Shown piece by piece: positions 35,781-44,940 of a DNA stretch of 64,000 nt. Under the pieces are notes generated by a model that was not told the DNA's origin, searched no databases, and was given only the letters and a program-made list of their open reading frames with translations. Positions within the stretch are counted from its first letter, which is position 1, and every line of letters starts with the position of its first letter. Made by a program: the position numbers and the translations under genes. This stretch comes from Carbonactinospora thermoautotrophica. GTDB taxonomy: Bacteria; Actinomycetota; Actinomycetes; Streptomycetales; Carbonactinosporaceae. Where the stretch lies: the NCBI RefSeq assembly GCF_001543895.1, contig NZ_JYIJ01000018.1, positions 732,672-796,671 of the forward strand. Direction: 5' to 3'.

Positions 35781-37190
35781 CTACTTGCCGGTGCGGTCGT
35801 GGACTGAAACCGGCTTGTCCCCGTAACGGTGCGTGTGGGCGGTCTTGTCCCCGTAACGGTGCGTGTGGGCGGTCTTGTCCCCGTAACGGTGCGTGTGGGC
35901 GGTGTTGTCGGTAGGGGTGGTTTCGGCCGGGGTGGGGACTGAGGTGAGGTCTCGGGAGGTCTGGGCCCGGTCGGTGGATTCGGTGTCCGTCGTCGTGGCC
36001 TTGGCCCGGCGGGCCGGGAGAACAGCGCCCATGGTCCGCAGGCCGCGGGCGAGCCAGTGGGAGCGCCCGGCCACGATGGGGCCGAGGACGGCCAGGACGA
36101 GAACGTAGCCGGCGATGAACGGGGCCAGGCGGCCGTCGAGTCCGGCTGCTGTGGCCATGGCGGCCAGGATGAGGGCGAATTCGCCGCGGGCCAGGAGGGT
36201 GGTGGCGATGTTCGCGGCTGGCTCGGAACCGTAGCGGTGCAGGCGGGCGGCGATGAGTCCGGCGGCCACGTTCATGGCGATGGTCAGGGCGGCGGCCAAA
36301 GCGACGGGGACCGCGACGGAAGGGAAGTCACCGGGGTCGATGGCAAGGCCGAAGGCGAAGAAGAATATCGCGCCGAAGGCGTCGCGCAGCGGATGGACCA
36401 GCTTGCGGATGCGCTCTCTCGACGGGGTGCCGCTGAGGATGAGGCCGACCATGAAGGCGCCGATGGCGTCGGCGACGCCGAGTTCCTCGGAAATGCCCGC
36501 GACCAGGACAACGGCGCCGAGGAAGCTGACGACGAGCAGTTCGTCGTCACGGACCGCGATGAGACGGCCGATCAGCCGGGTACCGTACCGGGCAGCGGCG
36601 GCGAGCACCAGGAGAAAACCGAAGGCCTTGGCGATCTGCAGGGCGGCGTCCGCCGTGCCCTGGGCGCCGCTGATGACCGGCTGCAGCGCCGCGAGGTACA
36701 GGGCGAGGAAGACGTCCTCCACGACGATGACGCCCAGGATGAGACGGGTCTCCGGATTACCGAGACGTCCCAGGTCGATGAGGATCTTGGTGACGATCGC
36801 GGACGAGGAGATGCCGATGACACCGGCGAGGACGAGCGCTTCCCGGACGCCCCACCCCAGCGCGAAGCCCAAGCCTAGGCCGGCGCCGACGTTGAGGAGC
36901 AGATAGATCCCGCCAGCGGCCAGGAGGCGCCCACCGCCGCGCTTGAGGTCGTCGAGGTGGAACTCCAGGCCGAGGTAGAACAGCAGCAGCACGAGCCCGA
37001 GTGCGGAGAGCATCCCGAGCTCGTGGGGGTCCTCGACGAGGACGAAGCCGGGGGTGTGGGGGCCGAGCAGGATGCCGGCCAGCATGAACAGCGGGATGGT
37101 CGGCAAGCCGATGCGGCTGCCGAGGCGGGCGAGGCAGGCGGCGGCCAGAAAGGCGCCGCCCATGGCGAGCAGGGTCTCAGCATGTCCCAC
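35781..37190 (-). CDS. CPA2-family cation:proton antiporter with repeated His-rich tail
   Basis: A 469-residue membrane protein, about 12 TM segments (residues 1-390), of the KefB/CPA2 family: RIGLPTIPLFMLAGILLGPHTPG, FYLGLEFHLDDL, GVIGISSSAIVTKIL, VEDVFLALYLAALQ and GADAIGAFMVGLILSG-like text. It lacks the RCK/TrkA-N nucleotide domain. After LPARRAKATTTDT comes a hydrophilic cytoplasmic tail ending in three copies of the ten-residue unit TAHTHRYGDK. The tail may bind Zn2+/Ni2+ or sense pH; that is inference. The gene is monocistronic and faces the Acg-like gene. Confidence 0.87.
   Translation of the reverse strand: MGHAETLLAMGGAFLAAACLARLGSRIGLPTIPLFMLAGILLGPHTPGFVLVEDPHELGMLSALGLVLLLFYLGLEFHLDDLKRGGGRLLAAGGIYLLLNVGAGLGLGFALGWGVREALVLAGVIGISSSAIVTKILIDLGRLGNPETRLILGVIVVEDVFLALYLAALQPVISGAQGTADAALQIAKAFGFLLVLAAAARYGTRLIGRLIAVRDDELLVVSFLGAVVLVAGISEELGVADAIGAFMVGLILSGTPSRERIRKLVHPLRDAFGAIFFFAFGLAIDPGDFPSVAVPVALAAALTIAMNVAAGLIAARLHRYGSEPAANIATTLLARGEFALILAAMATAAGLDGRLAPFIAGYVLVLAVLGPIVAGRSHWLARGLRTMGAVLPARRAKATTTDTESTDRAQTSRDLTSVPTPAETTPTDNTAHTHRYGDKTAHTHRYGDKTAHTHRYGDKPVSVHDRTGK
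35821..35910. repeat. Three tandem 30-bp repeats inside the antiporter gene
   Basis: Units at 35821-35850 and 35851-35880 are identical; 35881-35910 differs at two bases near its end. Each encodes one TAHTHRYGDK unit in frame. The near-identity implies recent expansion. Confidence 0.9.
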
Positions 37191-37479
37191 GGCTCACCAC
37201 CGGGGGGCGGAGGGTCCGGGTCGGGCGGGCGTGAGGGGGCACTAGTCCTCCCTGGGCGTCCGGGCGTCTCGAGCCGATGGCGTGGGGCAGGCAGGGCCTT
37301 TCTTGACCAAGGCAATACTTACTTTACCACCTTATTACTTTACCTTTCTGCCTTGGGTTCCATCAGGCCGGTACGGCTGGCTGCGCGGGCGGTGGCGACG
37401 CCGGCGAGCAGCACGCGGGGTACAGCTACTGCGAGGTCATCCAGATGTCTCCGTGGTACCGCCGGCCGGACAGCGGGCG
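37191..37479. other. Antiporter promoter region
   Basis: The 289-base gap includes an AT-rich patch at about 37310-37350 (TTACTTTACCACCTTATTAC) unlike the surrounding GC-rich DNA, a plausible promoter for the minus-strand antiporter. Confidence 0.4.
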
Positions 37480-37770
37480 TCATAACTTGCGGGGGTGAAC
37501 GCGGCGCCGGGCGAAGGGCTGTCGGCGGTCGAGGAGATGCCCGGCGACTCCGGCCAGGACGAGGCCGGCCGCGATGAGCAGGCCCTGTCCGGCGACGACG
37601 CCTGCGATAAAGGTCGTGAGGGAGATGGCCAGCAGCAGCCACGCGGATCCGTGTCGGTATTTCCGCGGCCGGTATGGACGGCCGGTCTCCAGGGCATGGG
37701 CGAATCGGGGGTCGTCCCGCCGCATCTGGGCTTCGAGGTCACTGAAGGGCTGCTCGGGGAAGCGGGCCAC
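37480..37770 (-). CDS. DUF3040 small membrane protein
   Basis: A 96-residue actinobacterial DUF3040 protein. It has an N-terminal helix with EQPFSDLEAQMRRDDPRFAHAL, then two hydrophobic segments (WLLLAISLTTFIAGVVAG and LLIAAGLVLAGVAGHLL) and a basic tail. Function of the family is unknown. GTG start. It stands alone between the antiporter and the two-component genes. Confidence 0.8.
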   Translation of the reverse strand: MARFPEQPFSDLEAQMRRDDPRFAHALETGRPYRPRKYRHGSAWLLLAISLTTFIAGVVAGQGLLIAAGLVLAGVAGHLLDRRQPFARRRVHPRKL

Positions 37771-38114
37771 GGCTCTTTTCCTTCCAAGAATCGCTGCTGG
37801 TCACCCTGCTCGGGGCGGACGGGTGGCGCGGTGCGGGGAAGCATCGGCTTCTCCTCCACACTCCCCTGCACCGGAAGACGGCTGCCATCCGGGCTGACAC
37901 CCATGTGTTGGGGTGGCGAACCTGTAGGCGTCACCACGCAGCCGCCGGCCGGCAGGGCCGGATGTGGGCGTTGCCGTGGATGGACGAAACTACGGATACT
38001 CCGACAGACTGGACTCAAGGCACGCAGGCGGCGGCCGGGTAGCGGGCGGACTCACCGATCACACAACGCAGGCGGCCACAGCGGGGACCTCAACACCTGA
38101 GGAGGCCGCGCACC
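37771..38114. other. Divergent gap upstream of the two-component genes
   Basis: The 344 bases separate the DUF3040 gene (-) and the histidine kinase gene (+). No gene is seen; it should hold both promoters. Confidence 0.35.
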
Positions 38115-39068
38115 GTGTCCCTGTTCTGGCGGATCTTCCTGCTCAACGCCGCGGTGCTCACCGCGGCCACGGTCCTGCTCCTGCTCGGACCCGTCACCGT
38201 CTCCACCCCGGTACTGCTCACCGAGGCCCTGATCCTGACCGCCGGACTCTCCGCCATGCTCACTGCGAACGCCGTCCTCCTCCGGATCGGCCTCGCCCCG
38301 CTGCAACGGCTCACCCGCGCCATGACCACGATCGACCTGCTGCGCCCCGGTCCCCGCCCAGCGGTCACCGGCTACGGTGAGATCGCCGACCTGATCAGGA
38401 CCTTCAACGCCATGCTCGCTCGGCTGGAGGCCGAGCGCACCGCCAGCAGCGCCCGCGCCCTGTCCGCGCAGGAAGCCGAACGCCGCCGCATCGCCCAAGA
38501 ACTCCACGACGAGGTCGGCCAAACCCTCACCGCGGTCCTGCTCGAACTCAAACGGGTCGCGGACCAGGCACCCGAGCCGGTGCGCGCCGAGCTGTACCAG
38601 GTTCAGGGGACCACCCGCGACAGCCTCGACGAGATCCGCCGGATCGCCCGCCGGCTCCGCCCCGGCGTCCTGGAGGAACTCGGCCTGGTCAGCGCCCTCA
38701 AAGCGCTGGCCACCGAGGTCCCCCCACACGCCGGGCTCACCGTCCGGTGCCAGCTCGACAACGACCTGCCCGCCCTCGACGACGAAGCCGAACTGGTCCT
38801 CTACCGCGTCGCTCAGGAAAGCCTCACCAACACCGTCCGCCACGCCCGCGCCACACGCCTTGAGTTCAGACTCCGCCGCGGCCCCACCGGAGTGGAACTG
38901 CGCATCCGCGACGACGGCCGAGGGCTCGGCCAAGCCCCCGAAGGCGCCGGCATCCGAGGCATGCGCGAACGCGCCCTGCTCATCGGCGCCGAACTCGCCC
39001 TCGGCCCCAGCCCCGAGGGCGGCACCGAAGTACGCCTGCACGTGCCCATCCGGAACGGGAGCGACTGA
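38115..39068 (+). CDS. Sensor histidine kinase, NarX/DesK (HisKA_3) type
   Basis: A 317-residue membrane sensor kinase. Two TM helices (about 5-30 and 35-55) with almost no extracytoplasmic loop are followed by a HAMP-like linker, the dimerisation/phosphoacceptor motif ERRRIAQELHDEVGQTLTA (phospho-His in ELHDE), and an HATPase_c domain (LYRVAQESLTNTVRHA as N box, IRDDGRGLG, GIRGMRERA as G boxes). It presumably senses a membrane or intracellular signal. GTG start with GAGGAGG upstream. The response regulator begins 2 bases after its stop, so they form a pair. Confidence 0.93.
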   Translation: MSLFWRIFLLNAAVLTAATVLLLLGPVTVSTPVLLTEALILTAGLSAMLTANAVLLRIGLAPLQRLTRAMTTIDLLRPGPRPAVTGYGEIADLIRTFNAMLARLEAERTASSARALSAQEAERRRIAQELHDEVGQTLTAVLLELKRVADQAPEPVRAELYQVQGTTRDSLDEIRRIARRLRPGVLEELGLVSALKALATEVPPHAGLTVRCQLDNDLPALDDEAELVLYRVAQESLTNTVRHARATRLEFRLRRGPTGVELRIRDDGRGLGQAPEGAGIRGMRERALLIGAELALGPSPEGGTEVRLHVPIRNGSD

Positions 39069-39070
39069 CC

Positions 39071-39730
39071 ATGCCTGAGGCAACGAAGACCCGCATCCTG
39101 CTCGCCGACGACCACGCCCTGGTCCGCCGCGGGGTCCGGCTCATCCTCGACAGCGAACCGGACCTGACCGTGGTCGCCGAGGCCGGCGACGGCGCGGAGG
39201 CGATCGAGAAGGCCCGCATCAACCAGCCCGACCTGGCCATCCTCGACATCGCCATGCCCCGGCTGACCGGCATGCAGGCCGCCCGCGAGCTGTCCCGCCT
39301 CCAGCCGGACCTGCGCATCCTCATCCTGACCATGTACGACAACGAGCAGTACTTCTTCGAAGCGCTCAAAGCCGGCGCCTGCGGATACGTCCTCAAGTCC
39401 GTCGCCGACCGGGACCTGGTCGAGGCCTGCCGCGCCGCCATGCGCGATGAGCCGTTCCTCTACCCCGGCGCGGTCACCGCGCTCATCCGCAACTACCTCG
39501 ACCGCGCCAGAGAGGGCGACAGCATCCCCGCCAAGGCCATCACCGTCCGCGAGGAGGAGATCCTCAAACTCGTCGCCGAAGGCCACTCCTCGAAGGAGAT
39601 CGCCGACATCCTCGTCATCAGCGTCAAGACCGTCGAGCGACACCGGGCCAATCTGCTGCAAAAGCTCGGCCTGCGCGACCGGCTGGAACTCACCCGCTAC
39701 GCGATCCGAGCCGGACTGATCGAACCGTAG
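39071..39730 (+). CDS. NarL/FixJ-family response regulator
   Basis: A 219-residue response regulator. The receiver domain has ILLADDHALVRRG (acidic pocket), LAILDIAMPRLTG (phospho-Asp), LTMY and VLKSVAD (conserved Lys). The C-terminal LuxR HTH reads TVREEEILKLVAEGHSSKEIA then DILVISVKTVERHRANLLQKL. Partner of the adjacent kinase. Targets are unknown; the neighbouring antiporter and Acg-like genes are candidates only by proximity. Confidence 0.94.
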   Translation: MPEATKTRILLADDHALVRRGVRLILDSEPDLTVVAEAGDGAEAIEKARINQPDLAILDIAMPRLTGMQAARELSRLQPDLRILILTMYDNEQYFFEALKAGACGYVLKSVADRDLVEACRAAMRDEPFLYPGAVTALIRNYLDRAREGDSIPAKAITVREEEILKLVAEGHSSKEIADILVISVKTVERHRANLLQKLGLRDRLELTRYAIRAGLIEP

Positions 39731-39792
39731 CTCGCTGCCCCGGCGCCGCTCCCGTATTACCCGTCAGGGCCAGGTGTCGGACCTCCCGTCGG

Positions 39793-40066
39793 TCACCCTC
39801 CCAATCGGATGATCGGGCGGTTCTTGATGATGCGCTGCAGCTTCGGCCAGGCCCCTGGCGCCGCGTCGGGGGAGTGCAGGCGGATGGCGCCGATGTTCTT
39901 CAGCCGGGGCAACAGCCGGAACCCGAGCAGTTCGGTGAAAGGGAACCCGGCGACGCTCGTGCCGTGGGTGTCGGGTGTAGTTGGCCTCGATCTGCGCATC
40001 CGTGCAGTGCCCCAGCAGGCCTTCGATCACCGCGGCGACCTCGGAGAAGGAGCACTGCTTGAGCTG
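39793..40066 (-). pseudogene. Tn3-family transposase C-terminal remnant, frameshifted
   Basis: The minus strand encodes QLKQCSFSEVAAVIEGLLGHC and DAQIEANYT, then an extra C shifts the frame and the match continues as DTHGTSVAGFPFTELLGF, RLLPRLKNIGAIRL and ends IKNRPIIRLGG. This is the catalytic-core end of Tn3 TnpA. Both flanks are missing, so it is a dead fragment. It abuts the stop codon of the small gene at 40067. Confidence 0.8.
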
Positions 40067-40255
40067 TCAGCTTCGGCGGAGGTCCTCGGCGTCACCCTCG
40101 GAGAACTCCCACCACGCCAGCGGGAGCCAGTCGCCGTTGACGAACGCGTCGACGCTCGCGCCACGGCCGGTCACGGCGGCCTTGGTTCCCGGCGGGTAGA
40201 CGGTGCCGGACAAGCCGGTCACGGCGGTGAGCAAGGTTACGGTGCGTCGTGCCAC
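40067..40255 (-). CDS. Small hypothetical protein (62 aa)
   Basis: A GTG start with AAGAGGAAAAG upstream gives a compact protein: ARRTVTLLTAVTGLSGTVYP, PGTKAAVTGRGASVDAFVNG and DWLPLAWWEFSEGDAEDLRRS. It looks like a small beta-rich domain; similar short proteins are common in actinobacterial accessory DNA, but I know no function. The neighbouring Tn3 remnant suggests arrival with a mobile element. Confidence 0.5.
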   Translation of the reverse strand: MARRTVTLLTAVTGLSGTVYPPGTKAAVTGRGASVDAFVNGDWLPLAWWEFSEGDAEDLRRS

Positions 40256-40483
40256 GTTGCTTTTCCTCTTCTTCCTTTTTCTGCGGGCGGTGTGGGTCAG
40301 GTAACGACTCGGGACATTCTCCCCCGCCGGGAGCGTTGGCGGTGCGCTAGAGGGTAAGGGGCTAATTAGGCGCACATGGGCGGATAACGACCTGTACGCG
40401 AAGATCGAGCCAGGGCCTCTCGGAAGTGTCACCGGCCGTGGTTCATCGGCATCGGATCCCATCGCTGGTCGGAGGTGTCGGCA

Positions 40484-41617
40484 GTGAAAGCCGTAGTTTA
40501 CAAGGGTCCGTTCGAAGTAGCGGTGGAAGAGGTCGAGAACCCCAGGATCGAACACCCGAACGACGCGATCGTTCGGATCACGACCGCCGCGATCTGCGGC
40601 TCGGACCTACACATGTACGAGGGCCGCACCAAGGCCGAGCCCGGCATCGTCTTCGGGCACGAGAACATGGGCATCGTCGAAGAGGTTGGCCCTGGGGTCA
40701 CCTCGATCAAGCAGGGCGACCGGGTGGTGATGCCCTTCAACGTCGCCTGCGGGTTCTGCAAGAACTGCGTCGCGGGCTACACCGGCTTCTGCCTGACCGT
40801 CAACCCCGGGTTCGCCGGAGGGGCGTACGGCTACGTGGCGATGGGGCCGTACACCGGCGGCCAGGCCGAGTACCTGCGCGTCCCCTACGCCGACTTCAAC
40901 TGTCTGAAGCTGCCTCCGGGGACCGAGCAGGAAGCCGATTTCGCCTTGCTCGCCGACATCTTCCCGACCGGCTACCACGGCTGCGAGCTGGCCCAGGTCT
41001 CGCCGGGTGAGAGCGTTGCGGTGTACGGCGGCGGGCCGGTCGGCCTCATGGCCGCCTACTCGGCGCTGCTCCGGGGCGCTTCCAAGGTCTTCGTGGTCGA
41101 CCGGGTGGCCGAGCGGCTGCAGAAGGCGGAGGAGATCGGGGCCATCCCGATCAACTTCCAGGAGGGCGACCCGGCCGCGCAGATCAAGGAGCAGACGAAC
41201 GGCGAGGGCACCGACAAGGGCGTCGACGCGGTCGGTTACCAGGCCCAGATGCACACCGGCGAGGGCGAGGAGCCGGCCATCGTCCTCAACTCGCTCATCG
41301 AGACCGTCCGCCCGACCGGGATGCTCGGCGTGCCCGGGCTGTACGTGCCCGCCGACCCCGGCGGACCCGACGAGAACGCCAAGCGCGGGATGCTCCTCAT
41401 GGGCATTGGCAGGTTCTTTGAGAAGGGCCTGCGCATGGGCACCGGGCAGTGCAACGTGAAGCGCTATAACCGGCAGCTTCGCGATCTCATCATCGCGGGG
41501 CGGGCGAAGCCGAGCTTCGTCGTCTCCCATGAGCTCCCGCTCGACCAGGCGCCTCAGGCGTACGAGAAGTTCGACAAGCGGGTGGAGGGCTACACCAAGG
41601 TACTCCTGCACCCGTAA
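40484..41617 (+). CDS. Glutathione-independent formaldehyde dehydrogenase (zinc MDR family)
   Basis: A 377-residue zinc-dependent medium-chain dehydrogenase of the Pseudomonas putida FDH type: [11 protein letters not shown] and [12 protein letters not shown] (catalytic zinc), [16 protein letters not shown] (structural zinc cysteines), the long [26 protein letters not shown] insert typical of this subgroup (quoted to 20 or fewer elsewhere), and [19 protein letters not shown] (NAD). It oxidises formaldehyde to formate with tightly bound NAD. GTG at 40484 follows GGAGG; another GTG is at 40475. The formate dehydrogenase genes nearby would take formate to CO2. Its 3' end abuts the broken selB. 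Confidence 0.9.
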   Translation: MKAVVYKGPFEVAVEEVENPRIEHPNDAIVRITTAAICGSDLHMYEGRTKAEPGIVFGHENMGIVEEVGPGVTSIKQGDRVVMPFNVACGFCKNCVAGYTGFCLTVNPGFAGGAYGYVAMGPYTGGQAEYLRVPYADFNCLKLPPGTEQEADFALLADIFPTGYHGCELAQVSPGESVAVYGGGPVGLMAAYSALLRGASKVFVVDRVAERLQKAEEIGAIPINFQEGDPAAQIKEQTNGEGTDKGVDAVGYQAQMHTGEGEEPAIVLNSLIETVRPTGMLGVPGLYVPADPGGPDENAKRGMLLMGIGRFFEKGLRMGTGQCNVKRYNRQLRDLIIAGRAKPSFVVSHELPLDQAPQAYEKFDKRVEGYTKVLLHP

Positions 41618-42513
41618 CGGTGACGCTGGTTCGTGCTCGGCGGTCGTTCGTCGGCCGCCGGGCGCGCCGGCACGACGCCGGCCGTGGCGAGCCTGGGCGG
41701 GCGCACGTCGAGGACGGTCACGCCGGCGACGACGCGGTGCCGCCCGAGGTCGCGCGGCAGGGCGGAGTCACCGATCCGCAGCGGCAGCGGGGTGGTGAGA
41801 GGGAGCCGGGCGGTGTCGTCGCCGAGCGGGCGCAGGCGCACGGGCACCGCCGCCGAGCCGACGTGCAGGGTTCCGGCGCGTCGCGGGCGGGGACGCCGCG
41901 CAGGCGTACGCCGGCCACGCTGATGCGGCCGGCGCCGAGCGTGCCCGTCACGACGGTGCCCCGGCCGCGGATCGTGAACGCGCGGTCCACCCACAACCGT
42001 ACGTCGGTGTCCGGGTCGGGCGCGGGCAACGCGGCGACGAGCCGGGCGAGGGCGCCGCGCAGCTCGTCCAGGTCCTTGCCGGTGGTGCCGCTGACCGTCA
42101 CGGCCTCGACGTCGCCGAGCGAGGAGGCCGCGGGTGCGCGCCTCGGCGCGGGGGGTGCCGGGTCGGCCAGGTGGCTGCGGGTCACGGCGAGCAGCCCGTG
42201 CCGGACGCCGAGCGCGTCGATCGCCGCCAGATGCTCCCTCCGACTGTGCCCGCCAGCCCTCGTCGGCGGCCACGACCATCATCACCGCGGGCACCGGGCC
42301 CACGCCGGCCAGCATGTTCGGCACGAACCGCTCGTGCTCGGGAACGTCCACGAACGCGATCTCCGCCGGCAGCCGTGTCCAGCCGAAGCCCAGGTCGATC
42401 GTCATGCCGCGGCGCCGCTCCTCGGCCCACCGGTCGGGCTCCATGCCGGTCAGAGCGCGTACCAGCGTGGACTTGCCGTGGTCGACGTGCCCCGCGGTGG
42501 CGATGACGTGCAC
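41618..42513 (-). pseudogene. selB: selB, selenocysteine-specific elongation factor, degraded and truncated
   Basis: The gene starts normally 6 bases after sel[21 protein letters not shown] (G1), [18 protein letters not shown] (G3), [11 protein letters not shown]. An extra G near 42238 then shifts the frame. The match resumes as [20 protein letters not shown] and [40 protein letters not shown]. Around 41.9 kb a segment of domain 2/3 is missing and the frame returns to the first, giving [20 protein letters not shown] and [12 protein letters not shown]. Everything after that, including the winged-helix domains that bind SECIS RNA, is absent; the formaldehyde dehydrogenase gene begins on the other strand. 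No functional SelB can be made here. Confidence 0.85.
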
Positions 42514-42519
42514 GCGCGC

Positions 42520-43833
42520 TCACCCCGCCCGTGTGGCTTCCCGTACGGCCTCGGCCACGGCCGCGTCGTCTTCCGGCGGGACCGCTCGCAGGTCGAGCAG
42601 GCAGCGCTCGCGCTGGACTCGCGCCAGCACGGCGGGCGTGCCGAGGCGCAGCCGCTCGGCCAAGGGGTGGGGGAGGGCGACGGCAGCGCTGGGCAGCGGC
42701 ACGCCCGGCGCGCCCCCGCCGCCCACCGTCGCCTCGCTGGCGACCGCCGTGGCTTCGATCCCCTCGGCGCGCAGCCGTGCGGCCAGCCGGGCGGCGCGGT
42801 CCCGCAGCTCGGCGGGGTCCGCGTGCAGGAACCGGTACGTCGGCGTGGCCGGCCCCCGCAGCGTCGCCTCCAGCGCCGCCAGCGTGAGCTTGTCCACCCG
42901 CAGTGCTCGGGCGAGCGGGTGCCGGCGCAGCCGCTCCACGATCTCGGCGCGGCCCAGCAGCAGGCCGCACTGCGGCCCGCCGAGCAGCTTGTCGCCGCTG
43001 GCCGTCACCAGGCCGGCGCCGGCCGCGAGCCAGGAGGCGGCGGCGGGTTCCTCGGACAGCAGCGGCTCAGGGGCGAGCAGGCCGGAGCCGATGTCGCCGA
43101 CGACCGTCACGCCGAGCCCGGCGAGCCCGGCGATGCCCACGGCGGAGGTGAACCCGGTGACGCGGAAGTTCGACGGGTGCACCTTGAGCACGAAGCCGGT
43201 GTCGGGCCCGACCGCTGCGGCGTAGTCTGCCAGGCCGGTGCGGTTGGTGGTGCCGACCTCACGCAGCCGGGCGCCGGTGGAGGTGAGCAGGTCGGGGATG
43301 CGGAAGCCGTCGCCGATCTCGACCAGCTCCCCACGGCTGATGACGATCTCCCGGCCGGCGGCGAGCGCGGTGGCGGCGAGCACGAGCGCGGCGGCGTTGT
43401 TGTTGACCACGTGCACCGCCTGCGCGGCCGGCACGGCCGCCGCGAGCGCGTCGAGCGCGGTCCTGCCGCGCCGGCCCCGCGCGCCGGTGCGCAGGTCCAG
43501 CTCCACGTCCGTCGTCCCCGAGGCGGCGAGCAGCGCGTCGCGCGCCGCGGGCGACAGGGCCGCCCGGCCGAGGTTGGTGTGCAGCAGCACCCCGGTGGCG
43601 TTGATCACCGGGCGCATGCCGCACGCGGCGGCGGGCAGCGCGGCGACCACTGTGTCCGCCACCGACTCCGGCGCGACCTCCCCGGCGCGGGCCCGGTCCT
43701 GGGCCGCGGCGACCAGCGACTTCACCAGGTCCCGGCCGAGGCGGCGGACGGCGTCGGCCAGTCTCGGGTCGGCCAGGACGACGTCGGTGCGGGGAACGCG
43801 CCGGCGGCGGTCATCCGTGCCCGGGTCATCCAT
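42520..43833 (-). CDS. selA: L-seryl-tRNA(Sec) selenium transferase
   Basis: A 437-residue PLP enzyme that converts Ser-tRNA(Sec) to Sec-tRNA(Sec) with selenophosphate. Motifs are VINATGVLLHTNLGRA, VELDLRTGARGRRG, VNNNAAALVLAATALA, VISRGELVEIGDGFRIPDLL, VGDIGSGLL and the PLP-lysine site TASGDKLLGGPQCGLL. The frame is undamaged, unlike the following selB. ATG at 43833 is preferred; in-frame starts reach 43866. It is divergent from selD with a gap of about 75 bases. Confidence 0.94.
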   Translation of the reverse strand: MDDPGTDDRRRRVPRTDVVLADPRLADAVRRLGRDLVKSLVAAAQDRARAGEVAPESVADTVVAALPAAACGMRPVINATGVLLHTNLGRAALSPAARDALLAASGTTDVELDLRTGARGRRGRTALDALAAAVPAAQAVHVVNNNAAALVLAATALAAGREIVISRGELVEIGDGFRIPDLLTSTGARLREVGTTNRTGLADYAAAVGPDTGFVLKVHPSNFRVTGFTSAVGIAGLAGLGVTVVGDIGSGLLAPEPLLSEEPAAASWLAAGAGLVTASGDKLLGGPQCGLLLGRAEIVERLRRHPLARALRVDKLTLAALEATLRGPATPTYRFLHADPAELRDRAARLAARLRAEGIEATAVASEATVGGGGAPGVPLPSAAVALPHPLAERLRLGTPAVLARVQRERCLLDLRAVPPEDDAAVAEAVREATRAG

Positions 43834-43907
43834 ACCGGCGTGGTACCCACCCGGACCCGCCGTCATCCCGGTGTTCGACCCGGCCCGTCGCGGGGCATGG
43901 AACGGGC

Positions 43908-44927
43908 ATGTCCGCTAACACCGCCAGTGGCACGACTCTCCGCCTGACCCGGTACGCGCACGGCGGGGGATGCGCCTGCAAGATCCCGCCCGGGGAGCTG
44001 GAGCGCGTACTGGCCGGGCTGGCCCCCGGCGTGCCGGGCGACGCCGCCGGGACGCTGCTCGTGGGCCTGGAGACCGGGGACGACGCCGCCGCCGTTCACC
44101 TGGACGGGACCGGTATCGCCGTCCTGGCCACCGCCGACTTCTTCACCCCGGTGGTGGACGACCCCTACGACTGGGGTCGCATCGCCGCCGCCAACGCCTT
44201 GTCGGACGTGTACGCGATGGGCGGGCGGCCCCTGGTGGCCGTGAACCTGCTCGCCTGGCCGCGCGACACGCTGCCGCTCGAACTGGCCGCACTGGTGCTG
44301 CGCGGCGGCCTGGACGTGACCCGCGAAGCCGGCTGCCACCTGGCCGGCGGGCACAGCGTCGACGACCCGGAGCCCAAGTACGGGATGGCGGTGACGGGGA
44401 TCGCCGACCCCGACCGCCTGCTGCGCAACGATGCCGGCCGGGCCGGCCTGCCGCTGTCGCTGACCAAGCCGCTCGGCGTCGGTGTGCTGAACAACCGGCA
44501 CAAGGCGACCGGGGAGGTCTTCCCGCACGCGGTCGCGTCGATGGCGGCGCTGAACCGGGAGGCGAGTGAGGCGGCGCTGGCGGCCGGCATCCGCTGCGCC
44601 ACGGACGTGACCGGGTTCGGGCTGCTGGGACACCTGTACAAGCTGGCGCGCGCGTCCGGGGTCACCGCGGTCGTGGACGCCTCCGCCGTGCCGTACCTGG
44701 AGGGTGCGTGCGAGGCCGCCCGCGACGGTTTCGTCAGCGGCGGCACCCGGCGCAACCTCGCCTGGGTGGCGCCGCACACCGACTTCGGCGGCGCGGACGA
44801 GGTGACCCGCCTGCTGCTGGCCGACGCCCAGACCTCCGGTGGGCTGCTGCTGGCCGGCGAGATCCCGGGCGCGCCGGTGATCGGCGAGCTGGTGCCCGCC
44901 GGGGAGTACCCGCTCGTGGTCCGGTGA
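43908..44927 (+). CDS. selD: Selenide, water dikinase (selenophosphate synthetase)
   Basis: A 339-residue SelD that makes selenophosphate from selenide and ATP. The catalytic loop is GGGCACKIPP, a cysteine form rather than selenocysteine; conserved TADFFTPVVDDPYDWGRIAAANA (read in parts), MGGRPLVAVNLL, LAGGHSVDDPEPKYGMAVTG, NNRHKATGE, TDVTGFGLLGH and DAQTSGGLL follow. ATG start. Present and intact beside selA. Confidence 0.95.
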   Translation: MSANTASGTTLRLTRYAHGGGCACKIPPGELERVLAGLAPGVPGDAAGTLLVGLETGDDAAAVHLDGTGIAVLATADFFTPVVDDPYDWGRIAAANALSDVYAMGGRPLVAVNLLAWPRDTLPLELAALVLRGGLDVTREAGCHLAGGHSVDDPEPKYGMAVTGIADPDRLLRNDAGRAGLPLSLTKPLGVGVLNNRHKATGEVFPHAVASMAALNREASEAALAAGIRCATDVTGFGLLGHLYKLARASGVTAVVDASAVPYLEGACEAARDGFVSGGTRRNLAWVAPHTDFGGADEVTRLLLADAQTSGGLLLAGEIPGAPVIGELVPAGEYPLVVR

Positions 44928-44940
44928 GCGATCCCCGCGG

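Noticed and set aside
35821..35910. Three 30-bp direct repeats, CRISPR-like at first glance
   Set aside because: They are contiguous with no spacers and encode an in-frame protein repeat at the end of the antiporter.
41620..43947. Long plus-strand open frame (about 775 codons) across the sel genes
   Set aside because: It is antisense to selA and selB, has no recognisable motif, and is explained by GC-rich codon bias. The same applies to other long antisense frames at 4904-6601, 31137-33416 and 59536-61677.
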